Of a DNA stretch of 64,000 bases, positions 10,792-23,000 are shown piece by piece (positions within the stretch are counted from its first letter, which is position 1; each line of letters opens with the position of its first letter). Under the pieces are notes generated by a model, which was not told where the DNA came from, ran no database searches, and worked only from the letters and a program-made list of their open reading frames with translations. Position numbers and translations under genes: made by a program. The DNA comes from Fonsecaea monophora. Lineage: Eukaryota > Ascomycota > Eurotiomycetes > Chaetothyriales > Herpotrichiellaceae. The stretch lies in assembly GCF_001642475.1 (NCBI RefSeq), contig NW_019173947.1:62001-126000 (forward strand). Direction: 5' to 3'.

Positions 10792-12762
10792 ATGGCGACT
10801 TTGGAGGAGAGCCTACCTAAGAAAGAAGGCCTCTACTCGGCCGAGGTAGTTGGCAGTGACAACAGCAGCGATGCCATCGACCAAGATGAAAGGGATATGG
10901 CGAGAATGGGCAAGAAGCAGGAGTTTAAGCGGAATTTCAACTGGATCAGCAGCGTTGGTTTCACGTCTTGCACAATGGGCACTTGATATGTCTCCCCAGT
11001 ATCCCTATTCCGTGTGCTCTGACACTAACAAGTGCTGCACGGAGTTTGTCGCGTTGAACAATTTCCAGATGCTCGTCGACGGAGGGACTGCTGCCATGTT
11101 CTGGAGCTATACATGGGTCATCACGGGTCAATTCTTCATTGTCCTGAGCCTCGCCGAGATGGCATCAATGGCACCTACAGCAGGTGGACAATATCACTGG
11201 GTCAGCGAATTTGCCTCGAGACGCTACCAAAAGGTTCTCAGCTACACCTCCGGCTGGCTCAGCTCTCTCTGCTGGCAATCCTTTGTCGCCTCCGACTCGA
11301 TGTTTGGTGCCCAGCTTGTCATGGCCCTGGTTCAACTGAAAAATCCAGACTTTGACATTAAGAACTGGTATACTGCTCTGCTGAGTATTCTGATTGGCAC
11401 TCTGGTCACCGCAATCAACGTCTGGGGTGCAAAGAAGCTGGCACTGTTGGAGAATGTGTTCGTGGGTCTCCATGTCGCAGGGTTCTTTATTGTTCTCATC
11501 ACGGTCGCCGTCGCCTCCCCCAAGAACGATGCAAAGGAAGTCTTTCTCACGTTTACGGATAATGGCGGCAACTATCCTCTCAGTAGGTCTCGACCTCGCA
11601 CGGACCAGTTCATGGCCATTGTGTACCTTGCACTGGGACTTTGTATGAGTCGTTATTTCGGACATGGCTGACAGAAGTCTCAGTGGGCCTAGCAGTCATG
11701 GTTGGTCAAGTACCTGCCATGTGGAACGTCCTAGCCTCTGATGCTGTTGCTCATCTGTGTACGTGCACTCCCCTCATCCAAGCCCTGATCACAGCATTCA
11801 CTGATGGGCAATGCAGCGGAAGAAGTCAAGAATGCCAGCGTAGTGACGCCAAAGACAATGTTCTGGGCGTACATGTTCAACATTCCTCTCGCTTTCGCCA
11901 TGCTGATTGTGTTCCTGTTTGGCATGACCGACGTCGCCACCGCTACCACCGAAGCATTTCCGTTTGTATGGATACTGCAAAACTCTCTGAGCACGGCGGG
12001 TGCTCAGGCCATAACCTCCATCATGTTTGTAAGTTTTCTACAATTTGCCCAGGTGTCCGCTCTGTGTAGGTCTCGAGATTTGGCCCACCGTTTGCTAAGC
12101 TCTTGTCCTCCTAAAGATCTTGGTCTTCATGATAGCGACCAGCTGCTTTGCCTCGACATCTCGACAACTTTTCGCCTTTGCTCGAGATGACGGCATGCCG
12201 TTCCCGACCTGGATGAAGAAAGTCAACCCCAGCCTCAACGTCGCGGCCAACGCATGCTTCGTGACCTGGGGCTACACGGTGGTGATGAGTCTGATCTACT
12301 TGGGCAGCCCCGTCGCGTTCAATGCCATAATCAGTTTGGCAATTGTGGCCCTAATGGCGACGTACGCTATCAGCATCGCATGCGTCCTCTGGCGCCGCAT
12401 CTCGCTCCCCGAGACTCTGCCACCCGTGTTTTGGAGTCTGGGCAAGTGGGGGATCCTGGTCAACGGGATCGGCCTCACTTACGCCATCTACGCTTTCTTC
12501 TGGGCGTTCTGGCCCATCTACTGGGAACCCAATGCGCAAGATGTAAGCAAGGACAAATCAGTCCCCCCCTTTTTGTCTACTTCTATTCACGGCCATACGA
12601 GAGCGAGCGCTAACATGTCCTCACTTTTTGCTGCTACAGATGAACTGGGCCGTCGTCCTATTTGTGGGCGTCATGTTTATCTCGGCCGTCAACTGGATCC
12701 TGAGTGCCCGTCGCATGTACACCGGTCCCGTGGCGACATGTGAGGGTCGCCAGGAGGGTTGA
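10792..12762 (+). CDS. Amino acid / choline-GABA type permease (APC superfamily)
   Basis: Six exons: 10792-10985, 11041-11582, 11684-11758, 11817-12028, 12117-12542 and 12640-12762. They join into a 523-residue protein with about 12 hydrophobic segments. It belongs to the fungal APC group that includes the choline transporter Hnm1 and GABA permeases. Diagnostic stretches are MGTWEF, SLAEMASMAPTAGGQYHW, VGQVPAMWNVLASDAVAHL with SEEVKNASVVTPKTM, and the late STSRQLFAFARDDGMPF. It should act at the plasma membrane as a proton-coupled importer of amino acids, GABA or choline; the substrate is not determined. Introns 2-5 are GT-AG. Intron 1 (10986-11040) begins AT and ends AC; without its removal a TGA ends the protein at codon 65. 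With it removed, TG and G join into the conserved Trp codon and the frame is open to the end. Confidence 0.87.
10986..11040 (+). other. AT-AC intron in the permease gene
   Basis: The 55-nt interval starts ATATGT, which is the fungal GTATGT donor with G1 changed to A, and ends GCAC instead of an AG. A perfect branch-point consensus (CACTAAC) ends 11 bases before the 3' end. Excision at these borders turns ACT-TG / G-GAG into Thr-Trp-Glu, exactly the family sequence MGTWEF. No GT-AG pair in the area keeps both the frame and the conserved membrane segment. The donor resembles U2-type rather than U12-type (which is ATATCC). Family knowledge: the first and last intron bases interact, and A...C pairs are accepted by the major spliceosome. 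Confidence 0.82.
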
Positions 12763-13537
12763 AAGGAGACAAACTCACCAAGACTCTCACGCTCTATCCG
12801 TGTGGATCCTTTTTCCATGGGCCGAGCTCCGACTGTTGCAACAATCGACTAGAAACAGGAGGAACCTCTTGTCCTCCTAGTGTCTCTCCCAAAATGGCTC
12901 TGAACAAAACAGTCGATCTCTGTGAAGGGTTTGAGGCAGTAGAGCGGATAATGCATGATAGATAGGCTAGACTCTAGACGTTTGTTCACTCAAAGGGGAA
13001 GAACCCTTTTATTTGTATCAGATATTAGTTGTCTCGACGATGAATTATGCTGACTTTTCACTACGTCGAATAGTCAGGAAATAATACCTGTACACAATAC
13101 CATACCTAGATCAGGTCGTAAGGTTATTATTAGCGCTCAGCACCGACACACAGAAAGATCAACAACGGCGGAGCATATGTTTCCGTCAGTATTCTTCGCT
13201 AGCGACTCAAATGCTCCGCACTAGTGCACCTCGCTATACTTGTCGAATGCAGAACACTCGCGGCCTTCGGAATTTCCAGATTTGGAAAGCCAGCCGGCTC
13301 TGTAGAAAGCGAATCTTTTTCGTTCTAGAGCAGACTTGTCGACGTCGCAGATCTCTCTTCTTTAGCTGTAGGCGAAGACGCTCAGTTCTGTTTCTCACCA
13401 CGACACAACCCCCTCCCTTCAACTCACATCGCTCTCTCCGACTTGAATCCTCCATATTCTTTAGAGCTCCATCCAATTGTCTCCAGAAGAGAAAAGTCCT
13501 CAACTATCGAGCCTACCTTCCTGATCGCAGCGAGAAA
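12763..13537. other. Intergenic region permease / TIM14
   Basis: These 775 bp hold the permease 3' region and the TIM14 promoter. The part before the TIM14 ATG is pyrimidine-rich, common for fungal 5' leaders. Nothing else is recognisable. Confidence 0.45.
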
Positions 13538-13935
13538 ATGGCCTCGACACTCGCCATCGGCGTGGGCGTTGCCGCTGCCGCCTTTTTTGTACGTCCCACT
13601 CCTCGCCCTTTGACTTGCCTCCCCCATTCCTAGGCCGTCGACATGCTAACGATTTATCACAGGGCCGCGCCGGCCTCGTCGCCTTCCGCCGCTGGCGCAA
13701 TCCCAACGGGCTGAACGCGCTCGGCCGACCGTTCTACAAGGGCGGGTTCGAACCCAAGATGACGAAGCGGGAGGCGTCGCTCATCCTCGACCTCAGCGAG
13801 CGGACCCTCACCAAGGACAAGATCCGGAAGAACCACCGCGCGCTGATGCTGTCGAATCACCCGGACAGGGGGGGCAGTCCGTACCTGGCCAGCAAGGTCA
13901 ATGAGGCCAAGGAGTTTCTGGAGCGGAATGGGTGA
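13538..13935 (+). CDS. PAM18: Mitochondrial import motor J-protein TIM14/PAM18
   Basis: Two exons, 13538-13588 and 13663-13935, with a 74-nt intron (GTACGT, branch GCTAAC, CACAG) encode 107 residues. A short N-terminal hydrophobic helix (MASTLAIGVGVAAAAFFGRAG) anchors it in the inner membrane. A matrix-facing J domain follows, with the catalytic HPD at residues 83-85 in LMLSNHPDRGGSPYLASKVN. Family role: stimulates the ATPase of mitochondrial Hsp70 in the TIM23 import motor (PAM), together with Pam16. Length and motif order fit TIM14 closely, including FYKGGFEPKMTKREASLIL before the J domain. An upstream in-frame extension is possible, but the ATG at 13538 gives the expected length. Confidence 0.94.
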
Positions 13936-15297
13936 TGATGATAATAATAGACGATGGTAATTTGTCACTATCATATCACTTGAGCAAAAAGCCAGATCAA
14001 GCCAGAAAATGTTTCAAGCCAGAAGATGGTGACGGTGGCGGGAAAGTTAATATGTCCTTGCGGTTGGACGTCCCTCGACAATCCCTTGGTAGAAAGAGGT
14101 CGGGTCGTGTGTGGCTATTTATTGCCGGAGCATAGCGCGGGCGTTTTGGTGGTCGGTTCATCTGGGGATTCTTCCCCGACGCGGCTGGATACGAAGAAAA
14201 GAGCACGGCGTTAGTTTACGGGCGATATTGCAACACGACGAGGATCTCACATCTGCATCTGCAGTGACGAAATCTGTTTTTGCCCCGTCTTTGTCGCCCA
14301 TCACTTTACATGTCCAGGAAGCGGGAAGACTTTGTACAACAGAGAGTGTATATGGATGTGTGGATGTTGTGTACGTATATATATCTCCGCTCGAGACAGG
14401 ACAAGACGGGACGGGACAGGATAGAATATGGCGAGGGGTCCTGGCGAGAAGAAGAGAAGAGGATCTGTATATTGACCGGAGAAGGAAGCGAGGCGGGTTG
14501 AAGAAGAGAGAGAGAAAATCGTAAAGGTCTACTCGGTACATTGTACCTGATCCCTTCCTTTAGTTTATCCTTACTGTCTTGTTCTTGTGTCTCCCAAGAG
14601 TCTTGCTGTGAAATCACGAACCATCTAGGCACTCTACAGTACCTCGTACATTGTGTAAGTTAGTCTCTTCCCCCTCTACCGAGCCAGCACCTAATGTTTA
14701 TGCTAGGTATATTATAGCATCACTATCCTACCGCATTAAAAATTCGGTCCTTCGCTACTGTACCTTTCCATTTATGTATCTTATCTCCTCATCCCCCATA
14801 TCTGCATATCCACACGTCAATTTGAAAATCTAACCCAACGAAAAAAAGCTTGTGAAAGACTCAGGCTGTACAAGTAACTCCTGTTCTCTCTCTCTCTCTC
14901 TCTCTCCCTCTCTCTCTAGCTCATGCTTCGTTGTATTCTATTCTGGCTTGGCTGGGATGGTGCGCTCTGGCGTGCTCTCTCGATTCCACTGTTTCCCATC
15001 TGACTGCTTGCGCGGCGGTATTTATTTATCCATGGTGGACTTGAATCTCGAACGTTGGTTCTGCGTCGGGTTGGGTTCGGTGGATTTGGGTAGTCGATCA
15101 ACGACATCTGGCTACATCTGTGCACTTCCTCCTGTGCGGGAATGCCGGTCATGTTGGTGATGCGATACCTCCGCCCATTCACACATTGACCGAGTAGTAT
15201 CAAAGCAAAAAAGGCTGGAATGGACAATATCGAGAGGCAGGCAGTGCGGTAGTTTGTCTTGCTGCTCGTAGAAGCGACTCTGGTTGGTTATTCAACC
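13936..15297. other. Intergenic region between convergent genes
   Basis: These 1,362 bp lie between the 3' ends of TIM14 and the alpha/beta hydrolase. They contain an interrupted (CT)n tract near 14885-14918. No gene is recognisable. Confidence 0.45.
14885..14918. repeat. (CT)n microsatellite
   Basis: About 34 bp of near-pure CT dinucleotides with one CCC interruption. Confidence 0.9.
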
Positions 15298-16845
15298 CTA
15301 TCCCTCGATATTGGCGCACGTGTCGAAGTGGTCCTGCAGAAAGCGATTGAACTCGTCTTCGACCTCCCAGACTAGGACGTGGCCCTTGCCTTCCCAGACC
15401 TTGAATGTACAGGAGGATCCAGGTCCCGAAGAAGGCTCCGAGCTGTCAGTGTCGCCGCCGCCCGAAGTTTTCCCTTTTTCTTCTTCGAGGGACAACTCAG
15501 CGCGCAACAACTCAAAGTGATGGAAATCGATCATGCGGTCGCTAGTGCCGTGGACGACAGCGATCCTACTTCGACCAACCGCGTCGCCCAGAGCTCGGAT
15601 CTGCTGGGCTGACTTGTGATGCCACCCGGCCGCGATGGCCTGGAGCATGAAGCCCTTCTTGGTGAAGCCGTGGCGGTCCATGCGCTTCTGCAGCTCGCCG
15701 GCGGCAAAGCGGTCGCGGTTCGTCGGGAAATTGCGCGCCGGGTCGTCTGGGTACTCCGTGTCTGGCAGGGCCAGGAACTCGTCCGAGAAGAGGCGGTGCG
15801 CGATCTCGTCCAGCTGCACGTCAATGTCGCGCGGGATGAACATGTTGATCCGCTGCCGCAGGTTCTGGATAAAGGGCACGGTGCGCACGAGGCGCGGCGC
15901 CGTCGATATCAGCGAGAGCGAAGCCACGTGGTGGGGGATCAGCAGCGACAGTTCTTGCGAAATCATCCCGCCCATACTGACGCCGATGAAGTGTAGGTCT
16001 CGTCTGGGAGGCGGGACGGTCTCGGTCGTTTTCGCTGGTTCGTGTGCGTGTGCATGTGCCGGTGCGGCGTGATGGGGAGATGTAGTCGAGGAGGGTGGTA
16101 ACCAGCCCACGTGTTCGAGCATGTCAATCACATCGCGGGCCATCTCGGACGTGGAATAGCGACACGAAGGCTTGTCGCTGAGACCCATTCCGCGGTTATC
16201 AAACACCAAACACGAGTACTTGTCCGACCGCTCATGTCCAAAGTACTTGGTCTGTCGCTTCCAGGCTGTGCGGTAGGCGGCGAGGCCCATGATCCACTGT
16301 GAACAAAGATGGTCAGAAGGGCTTGGAGTGAGATAGGAACTGTATAGGTTGAGCGTTGAGAAGCAGGGATACGCGATGTCACGCGGCTCTTTCTTATTTG
16401 AGATATTCCACTCCCCTCCATCTGATAATAGAACCTCACATTCTCTTTCTCTCTCCCCAAGAGGAGTCCAAGTTGACGTTGACCAGACTCCCCACCACAA
16501 ATCTCACGCCTCCCGCAAAGTCTCTTAACCACCTCTCGCTAGCATACCAGGAATCCTACACGAACCCCCAAACTCTCACTCATCCTCGTCCCCGTCCTTC
16601 CCGCCACCCAAAGCAACGCCATCAACCAGGAAGCACAAAAAAGTCCAATAGAACAATTAAGAGACGGGAGTCATACGTACCACCAGCTTAACGTCCCCCT
16701 TGCCATGAATCTCCCAGTACAGCCTAAACGGGCCACCGTGCCTGGCCCTGGCCACCTCGCAGTACCCAGACCTCGAGGGTTCGAGGTGCCATTCGACGGT
16801 ATCAAAGGCCGGGTGGGCGATGATTTCGGCCGCCGTCAGCGGCAT
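15298..16845 (-). CDS. Alpha/beta hydrolase fold protein
   Basis: Two exons, 16845-16681 and 16296-15298, encode 387 residues across an unusually long 384-nt intron (GTACGT donor, TTCACAG acceptor). The spliced sequence reads KLVWIMGLAAYRTAWKRQ, then VFDNRGMGLSDKP. These are the oxyanion and strand-4 regions of esterase, epoxide-hydrolase or peroxidase-like alpha/beta hydrolases. The nucleophile elbow GVSMGG places Ser162 as catalytic. The acid is probably the Asp in HGTSDRMIDF and the base the His in EGKGHVLVWE, completing the triad. Between strand 5 and the elbow is a low-complexity His/Ala-rich insert (residues 128-145, AHAHAHEP). The substrate is unknown. It is soluble with no signal peptide. 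Confidence 0.86.
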
Positions 16846-18726
16846 TTCGAGTGCAAGCGATACGATCGACTAACGGGAAGTCTTGGAAGAAAAAAAGGGG
16901 GGCCTCGGCACAATTGGGAGTGGTGGAATACACTGTGCTCCAGATCAAAGAGATGCAGCCGGACGGTGGATGGTGGATGGTGGATGGATCGTGAATATAT
17001 TGCGTTTATCTATCTATCGCGCGGTGGTGACGGCAGGCATTCAATGGTGAGAGGCAAAAGCGGGCAAAGGTTCCGAGGCGATAGGCGACGAGGCTGTGGG
17101 GGTAAAAGTACGCCCGTCGAATACCTGAGTCAATGGTAGAGGCGACCGACTCGTGTCGAGAGATGCGGCGTGTGGAGAACGAGAGAGATGGGAATGATGT
17201 AAAGATGTTGATACTCCCAAGACGACCAAGCAGGAATTAATGCGTGTGTATAATAATACTAGCTAGCTACTTTTCCAGCATTGGTATCGGGCTCTATCTG
17301 GGTATCTACCTAGTGTCTAGGTATCTATCTAACCCATTCAGGACCACCAGTATTTGTTGTATTATAGCACAACACATATTTACGTCTCAAATACAATTAC
17401 TCTCCAGCTCTCCAGCTTCCCAGCGTCCCAGCTCATCCTTATCATGCCATTGCATTGCATTGCAACGAAAATGACCTCGGTCCAATTCCGTTCGCCTGTA
17501 CTTGTTAGTTCAGATGTAGATCTTCCGATTACCGACCGAGAATTCCATCATCCACTCGAGGGACACCTGAGCTTGACTACCTCAGTAAGAAATCCTTGTC
17601 CTTCACCATCTCCTTAGTTAGCTGGTTCCTAACACATTGAGGCTACATTGGCTGATATCAACAAGTATTCGCCTTCAAAAGGGCCAGGTCCCACCGCCTA
17701 GTCCATGTAAATATAAGCTTGATCTGTAGCGTCCAGCGCAGCGATCGATCAACTTACTACTAGCCCTAAAGCATGACATGGTCACATCACTGGGCTCCCA
17801 CCTCAAAGAATCAGGAAGCAAAGACCCCAAGATAGACCGACCTGAAGATCTTCATTGCCTCCCTGTCTCGATCCAGGGGTTCTCCATCCTTCGAAGCGCC
17901 AAAATTAGTTGCCCCTGATCAGCGTTTGCCCACCGTAACATCCATCTGTACCTCGAGTTCATCGTCAATCACGACACTATTCCATTAGTCAAAGGTCAAT
18001 CCTGCCGATCGAAATCGCGGGGATATTTGCGACGCGCTTTCAAAAGAACACGCGATATCCCGTCAACACCAATAGATCCTGGAAAACAATGCAGCTCAAA
18101 CGATAAAAAAGGCGTCCCACATCACAAGAGTTCCCTAGTTAAAGAGACATCTCCCTCTCCGAAAGTCCCTCTGCCAGACACAGGGCGGATAGAAATAGGC
18201 AAAGCATGTCCAGGTCGCGTGTTGCATACAATGAAATCCATTTCGTTATAGTAATATTGTATCCTGCTCAACGCATCGTGCAGGACAGTCCCACTCACTT
18301 TAACCTCGTCGACTTCGTAGCGTCTGCAAGAGTCGACTCATCGGTGTTTTCAGGATCTGTCCGCGGAGCACAGAAGTTATATAGTTTTCTTCTCCAACAA
18401 TGGGAAAAAAGTATAATAGTTCCAGTAGCCTTGTGCCTCCAATGTTTTCGTCATGTTGAAACATGTCCTCCAATGGTGCAACCCAAGAACCGTCGTCTTC
18501 CTGTCGTTAACTGTCCTAGCAGCTGATTTGTCATGGTGGACTGGACGGGCAATCCCTCGACAAGTCCAGATGGAGAAGTTGTTGGTTGTATGTCGGAATC
18601 AAATACGTACAATTGAGTAAGCAAGTGCCCCAAGCATGTGGCCAAATAAAAAGTAGGAAAATACGGGTCATCAAAAGGAGCGGATGGATGTGATTAGCCC
18701 CGCGGCGTTGGCTTCGTTGCACCGCG
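16846..18726. other. Intergenic region hydrolase / C2H2 gene
   Basis: These 1,881 bp contain a short GGAT-type tandem repeat near 16968-16990 and TATC repeats just after it. No reading frame resembles a known family. It includes the hydrolase promoter and the C2H2 gene's 3' region. Confidence 0.45.
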
Positions 18727-20096
18727 TTATTGATCCATCCTGAACATCTCTTCATCGTCCATCTGGACATCCCTGTCATCACTCCCGTCCCGGTAATTGC
18801 GCTCGTCCGAAAGGTTTTGCGTCAACGCAGGCGGGTGCATCTGCAACAACGGATTATATATAGCTGTCAATGTACTGTCGGATGATTTGCTGTTGAAAGA
18901 TTGGTATTGTTGTGGCAATGGTGGTACAGGGGGCACATCGGCGCCTAGATAAGTAGGCTTGGTACGAGGAGTTCCGCTGCTGAACGTGAGACCTGCCGTC
19001 GCAGCCGCCAGCGTGCCATCGTCAGTCCCAGACGTGCTGGGGCGGAAGTCTACCCCAGAGAGCCGATGAGGTGGCAGTCCCGGTGAATGAAAGCTCTCGG
19101 CGTACGAGCTCGATGGAATAGATCTGTACGACCGCGAGAAGCCAGTGCTGCCCGTGCTGAACCTTTTCGAGTCCGGCACGGGGTACGCCGCCTCACTCAT
19201 GGGGGGAGGGGTGGTCTCGACCGAGCTGAGTTCGTCTTGCATTTCGGACGAGGAGAACCCGGGAGATCCAGATGAATCTTCGCTTGGATCGATTGCAGCG
19301 ATTTCAATCTCCGATTGTCCAGCTGGCAAATTCTCCGCAGTCATGTTACACAACACCGAAGCAGCCTCAAGCAGCTGAACCTGCTGATGCTTGGAAATGA
19401 GCAACTTGGACGTGATTGCCCATGCGGGATCATGTTCCCAGCTAAGATCAACGGCGTCAGCCACACATAAGAGGAACCACAGGAGTTACGTACAGGTGCT
19501 TGGTGAGACAGCTGCTGTGTTTGTAGCCCTTGCCACAAGTATCACACCTCAATTCAATAGCCGACTTTTTGCCCTCGCCTTTGATGAGGTGTGATCCTTC
19601 GCTTGCTCGCCGGTTCCGATTCTTGAGGTTCTTAGATGAGGCTTGGGTATCCTCATCGTTGGAATTGTCCTCGACTGCATCGTTGTCACCGGCGGCAGCT
19701 GTGCCAGGGGGGCCGTTAAAGTACGAATGCATGTTGGGCCGAGCACTCATCGAGTGTGGTTCCGTCATCTTTCTCGAACTTGTGCTTCGGCGGTGGCTCA
19801 GGACCGGGACACCAGGGAGATCGCCCTGGTCCCTCAACGCCGCGGCAATCGCTGCCTGTGCAGTTGTCGAGGCACCTGCGTTCACACTCTTCCTCCTGTT
19901 TACTCGATGGGAAGGATTTGTAGCCGACAGTGAAATGGAATGAGAGTGTTGTCTGGCAGAGGCAGGAGGGTGGCGTGAGGAAAAGCTGCCAGAGGCAGGT
20001 CGAGAACTCGGTTGTTCCTTTGTTTTTGAAGTCAGGTCAGCACAAGCACGGCGTCGAGAATGGGCCGAGCCCTTTGCTCACCTTGGAGGAGGCCAT
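18727..20096 (-). CDS. C2H2 zinc-finger protein with a single finger
   Basis: Three exons, 20096-20082, 20017-19494 and 19441-18727, join to 417 residues. The second intron lies inside the finger. After splicing it reads CDTCGKGYKHSSCLTKH then LWEH, giving Cys163, Cys166, His179 and His183 in exact C-x2-C-x12-H-x3-H spacing. The finger is followed by EHDPAWAITSKLLISKHQQV, a helical extension conserved with this type of fungal finger. The rest is low complexity and Ser/Pro-rich, with an acidic patch before the finger (about 125-140) and an acidic tail (DDRDVQMDDEEMF). It is presumably a nuclear DNA- or RNA-binding regulator. A single finger is rarely enough for strong specific DNA binding, so a cofactor or the extension may contribute. 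No specific orthologue recognised. Confidence 0.85.
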
Positions 20097-23000
20097 GTTG
20101 AAATAATGTCAAGTTCTTGAAATCAGACGACTCTCGAGCTCAAAACTGGAGGCAGTCTTGAGACTTGAGAGTCGTCAAGAAAGAACAGCAGCCAAGTGAG
20201 GTGAGAGGGTGGTGTTGTGTGTGTGTGTGCGTCTTGTGGGGTTCGGAATGCCCGAGAAATCAGAGGATTGAGGAGCGCGAGGGGGTGGGCAACTGCAGCT
20301 GGAATCGAAATGTCCACTGAAAGTCGGCGGCGATGCAGTTGTCACGGTGGACTGTTCTATCGAGAAAAAAAAAAATCTATTGAAACAATCCGTAGATGGA
20401 ACAAGGTGGTTGAGGTCTGGTACAGGAAGTCAAGTTGTGGGAAAATGTGTGGCCTGGACCCGTGAACTGTGGGAGCAGCGTGGACCGACGGGCGGAATAG
20501 TTCTGGTCAAGTTTGGGGGGAGACTTTTATTAGGAATTCAGGTTCAGGTTCGGGATTTGCTGGCGGGTGGATTCGTGGTTCGTCGATCGAGGATCGCAGC
20601 CTGTGGCGTGTGGGCGCGCAATTCAGGTTGGGAGACGGCCAAGCGGTGCTGGCACAACCAAAGCCCGGCCAGACTTGAACTTGGGAATCAAGAAATATCC
20701 AAAGACACAACAGGTCAGATTAGTTTGAGAGAGAGAAGAGGTAGGTACGTGTAAGAAAGAATGATGGTGAATAGGTCAGGCAGATGGCCGTCTCCCTTCT
20801 GTTCTTTTTTTTTTCTGTTCCTTCTCTGACGGACCTGCTGATCGTGCCGATTTGAGTATTATCCTCGTGCTGATACTATTCTTTGGGTTTCTCCTCTCCT
20901 GGCCTTGTGTTTGACTGGCTGACCGCGTCCCTTGCTTCTGCCACACCTGCTGCGGGGTCGCCCGTGCCTGGGCCTAAGCGTCTCAAGCTCGCAGCAGGAA
21001 ATTAATCGCACCGAACTCTAGACCAGTTCACTGGTATCTGTTTCAGCAGCATGGGCGGTTGAAGAAATTGTTTCCTGCTCTGGCGCCCTCTCTACGGATC
21101 CACGTTACGCGTTACCGAGACAAAGAAAAACAAAGAAAAACAAAACAGATCAAAAGGCAAAGAGGAAGGGCGACAAAAGTAAGGGAAATGGGGAGGGGAC
21201 AACACAGCCATGATTTTTGGGAATTGATCAGCTCTTTGCGATTGATGGCGACAGATCACACACTTGTGGGCATGGGGCATGGACATGGAGCCATGGGAAA
21301 AGATGGGGCAACAAGCTGAAAAGAGCATGGTCCTGATCAAGTCATGCACTACTCAAGGTCATGGGTCAGGCAAGCCAGGGCTGATGGCTAAAATGCGCCA
21401 TCAGCTCCTCGCTCCGTACCTGACTAAAAACCGACTGGCTTCAACCCCCCCGTGCCGCCCCAAAGAGCTCGACAGCCGCAGCGCTCCTTGTCTTCCCCCC
21501 TTTGAACTCTCCAAAACTCTGGGCCGACCAGACACGGTACAAACGGTGACCCACCGCGACTACAAATCAAGAAGATCGGATGCCCTTCTTCTGAAGTCCC
21601 AGAGAAAGAGAGGGGTAAACCGGACCTCCCCTGGATCCGAGTCCGCAACGCATACCTGGGGGCCTCGCGCGGGCAAGGTTGTGTTCAAGGAGAGAGAAAA
21701 AAATTAAAACACTATGGATACTCTGGGCATTGATGGGCGCTTCTCATTATTCCTGCGCTCGAGGCACCGACCTGTAACTGCGACTCCGCGAATCACCATG
21801 CCCGCTTCGCGGTATGGAGGGAGTTATTGATTGGCATGGCCTGGACAAGGATAGGCATTGTGGTCAATGCCCCCAGGTTGGCGACAGACGTGTCATTGGG
21901 TATGATAACTAGTGCAACAGGGACGGCACTAGCAGGCAATAGGCAGTTCGCCGGCAAGGCACCATGGCTTCTTAGGGGAGCTTGTGGGGGACCAAATGAC
22001 AAGGAAATGGTCGAACCAGCGATAAGATCAAAGTCCCAGCAGCCATGCCCAAACCGCCATGCGAACTGTGCACAACAAGCAGGTGCCAGGTACGGTTTGG
22101 GATTCTTACAGGCCAATCCTTGGGCCTTGGGGGCGACTTCCGAGCCGTCAGGCGAGGTCGCCTGATGCCAATGGTCCACGGCCACAAAACCACGCACCAT
22201 CCGAATTCCAGATGCCGTCATCGGCTGCCAACTGGTGATTTACTTTTGTTACGAGTACATCGTACACTTAATGCATGGCTTGCGCAAGATGCGGCTTCAG
22301 CCCGTGGCCCCGTGGCCCATTTTTGTCAGGAAGCATAATATTTTTCCTGCTCGTCCAAGTCAGCGGCGGCACTGGTCAGGCCGGTTTCGTCATCATTCAG
22401 ACGACCTGGAAACGGCACGGACGCGGGAAACATGGGGTGGCCAAACGGATTAGTCCTAGCATGGGCCTGGGGCCTTCTTAGCTGCCCACAAGTCCACGCA
22501 GACACGCAGACCCTTGTTTGAATAATGCTGGAACAGAGGACCGAGTATTCTGGTACAATATCTCTTGCGATGCCTGTCTCTCAGGAATGCTTGGGCTCCG
22601 GCAAATGAGAATGGATGCTACATAGCGGTCGATGACCATCCGCGTGGCACCGAAACCAGTCGATCAGTCACGGCGCTGATCCTTCAACGGACCCCAATCG
22701 GACAATTCAGCAGGCCACCGACTATGATACAGAATGTAAAAGATCACCCTGATTGACACGTTGGTACATAGGCGCTTGGATAAGCAGGCCATCATATCGA
22801 GTGCATTTTCCCGGAAGAAACACCCAGGAATTTGATTATCCAACCTTGTGCCTTTTACCCTTGACCACAGTAATGAGACAGCCCACGACTACTCGGTTAC
22901 ACGGGATAACGGGTACACGACACTACTCGTAGGTAGCGGGGTTCTACCTCTGTCTCTATCTACAAGTAAGGGCAAGCCTCGGCTGGGCCGGTTTACGAGG

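Noticed and set aside
10986..10988. Premature TGA making the permease a pseudogene
   Set aside because: All six exons keep frame, the only problem is this TGA, and the AT-AC interval with a perfect branch point restores the exact conserved residues. A dead gene would likely show more damage.
13740..13760. tRNA B-box-like GGTTCGAAC
   Set aside because: It lies in the coding sequence of TIM14 and no cloverleaf can be formed around it.
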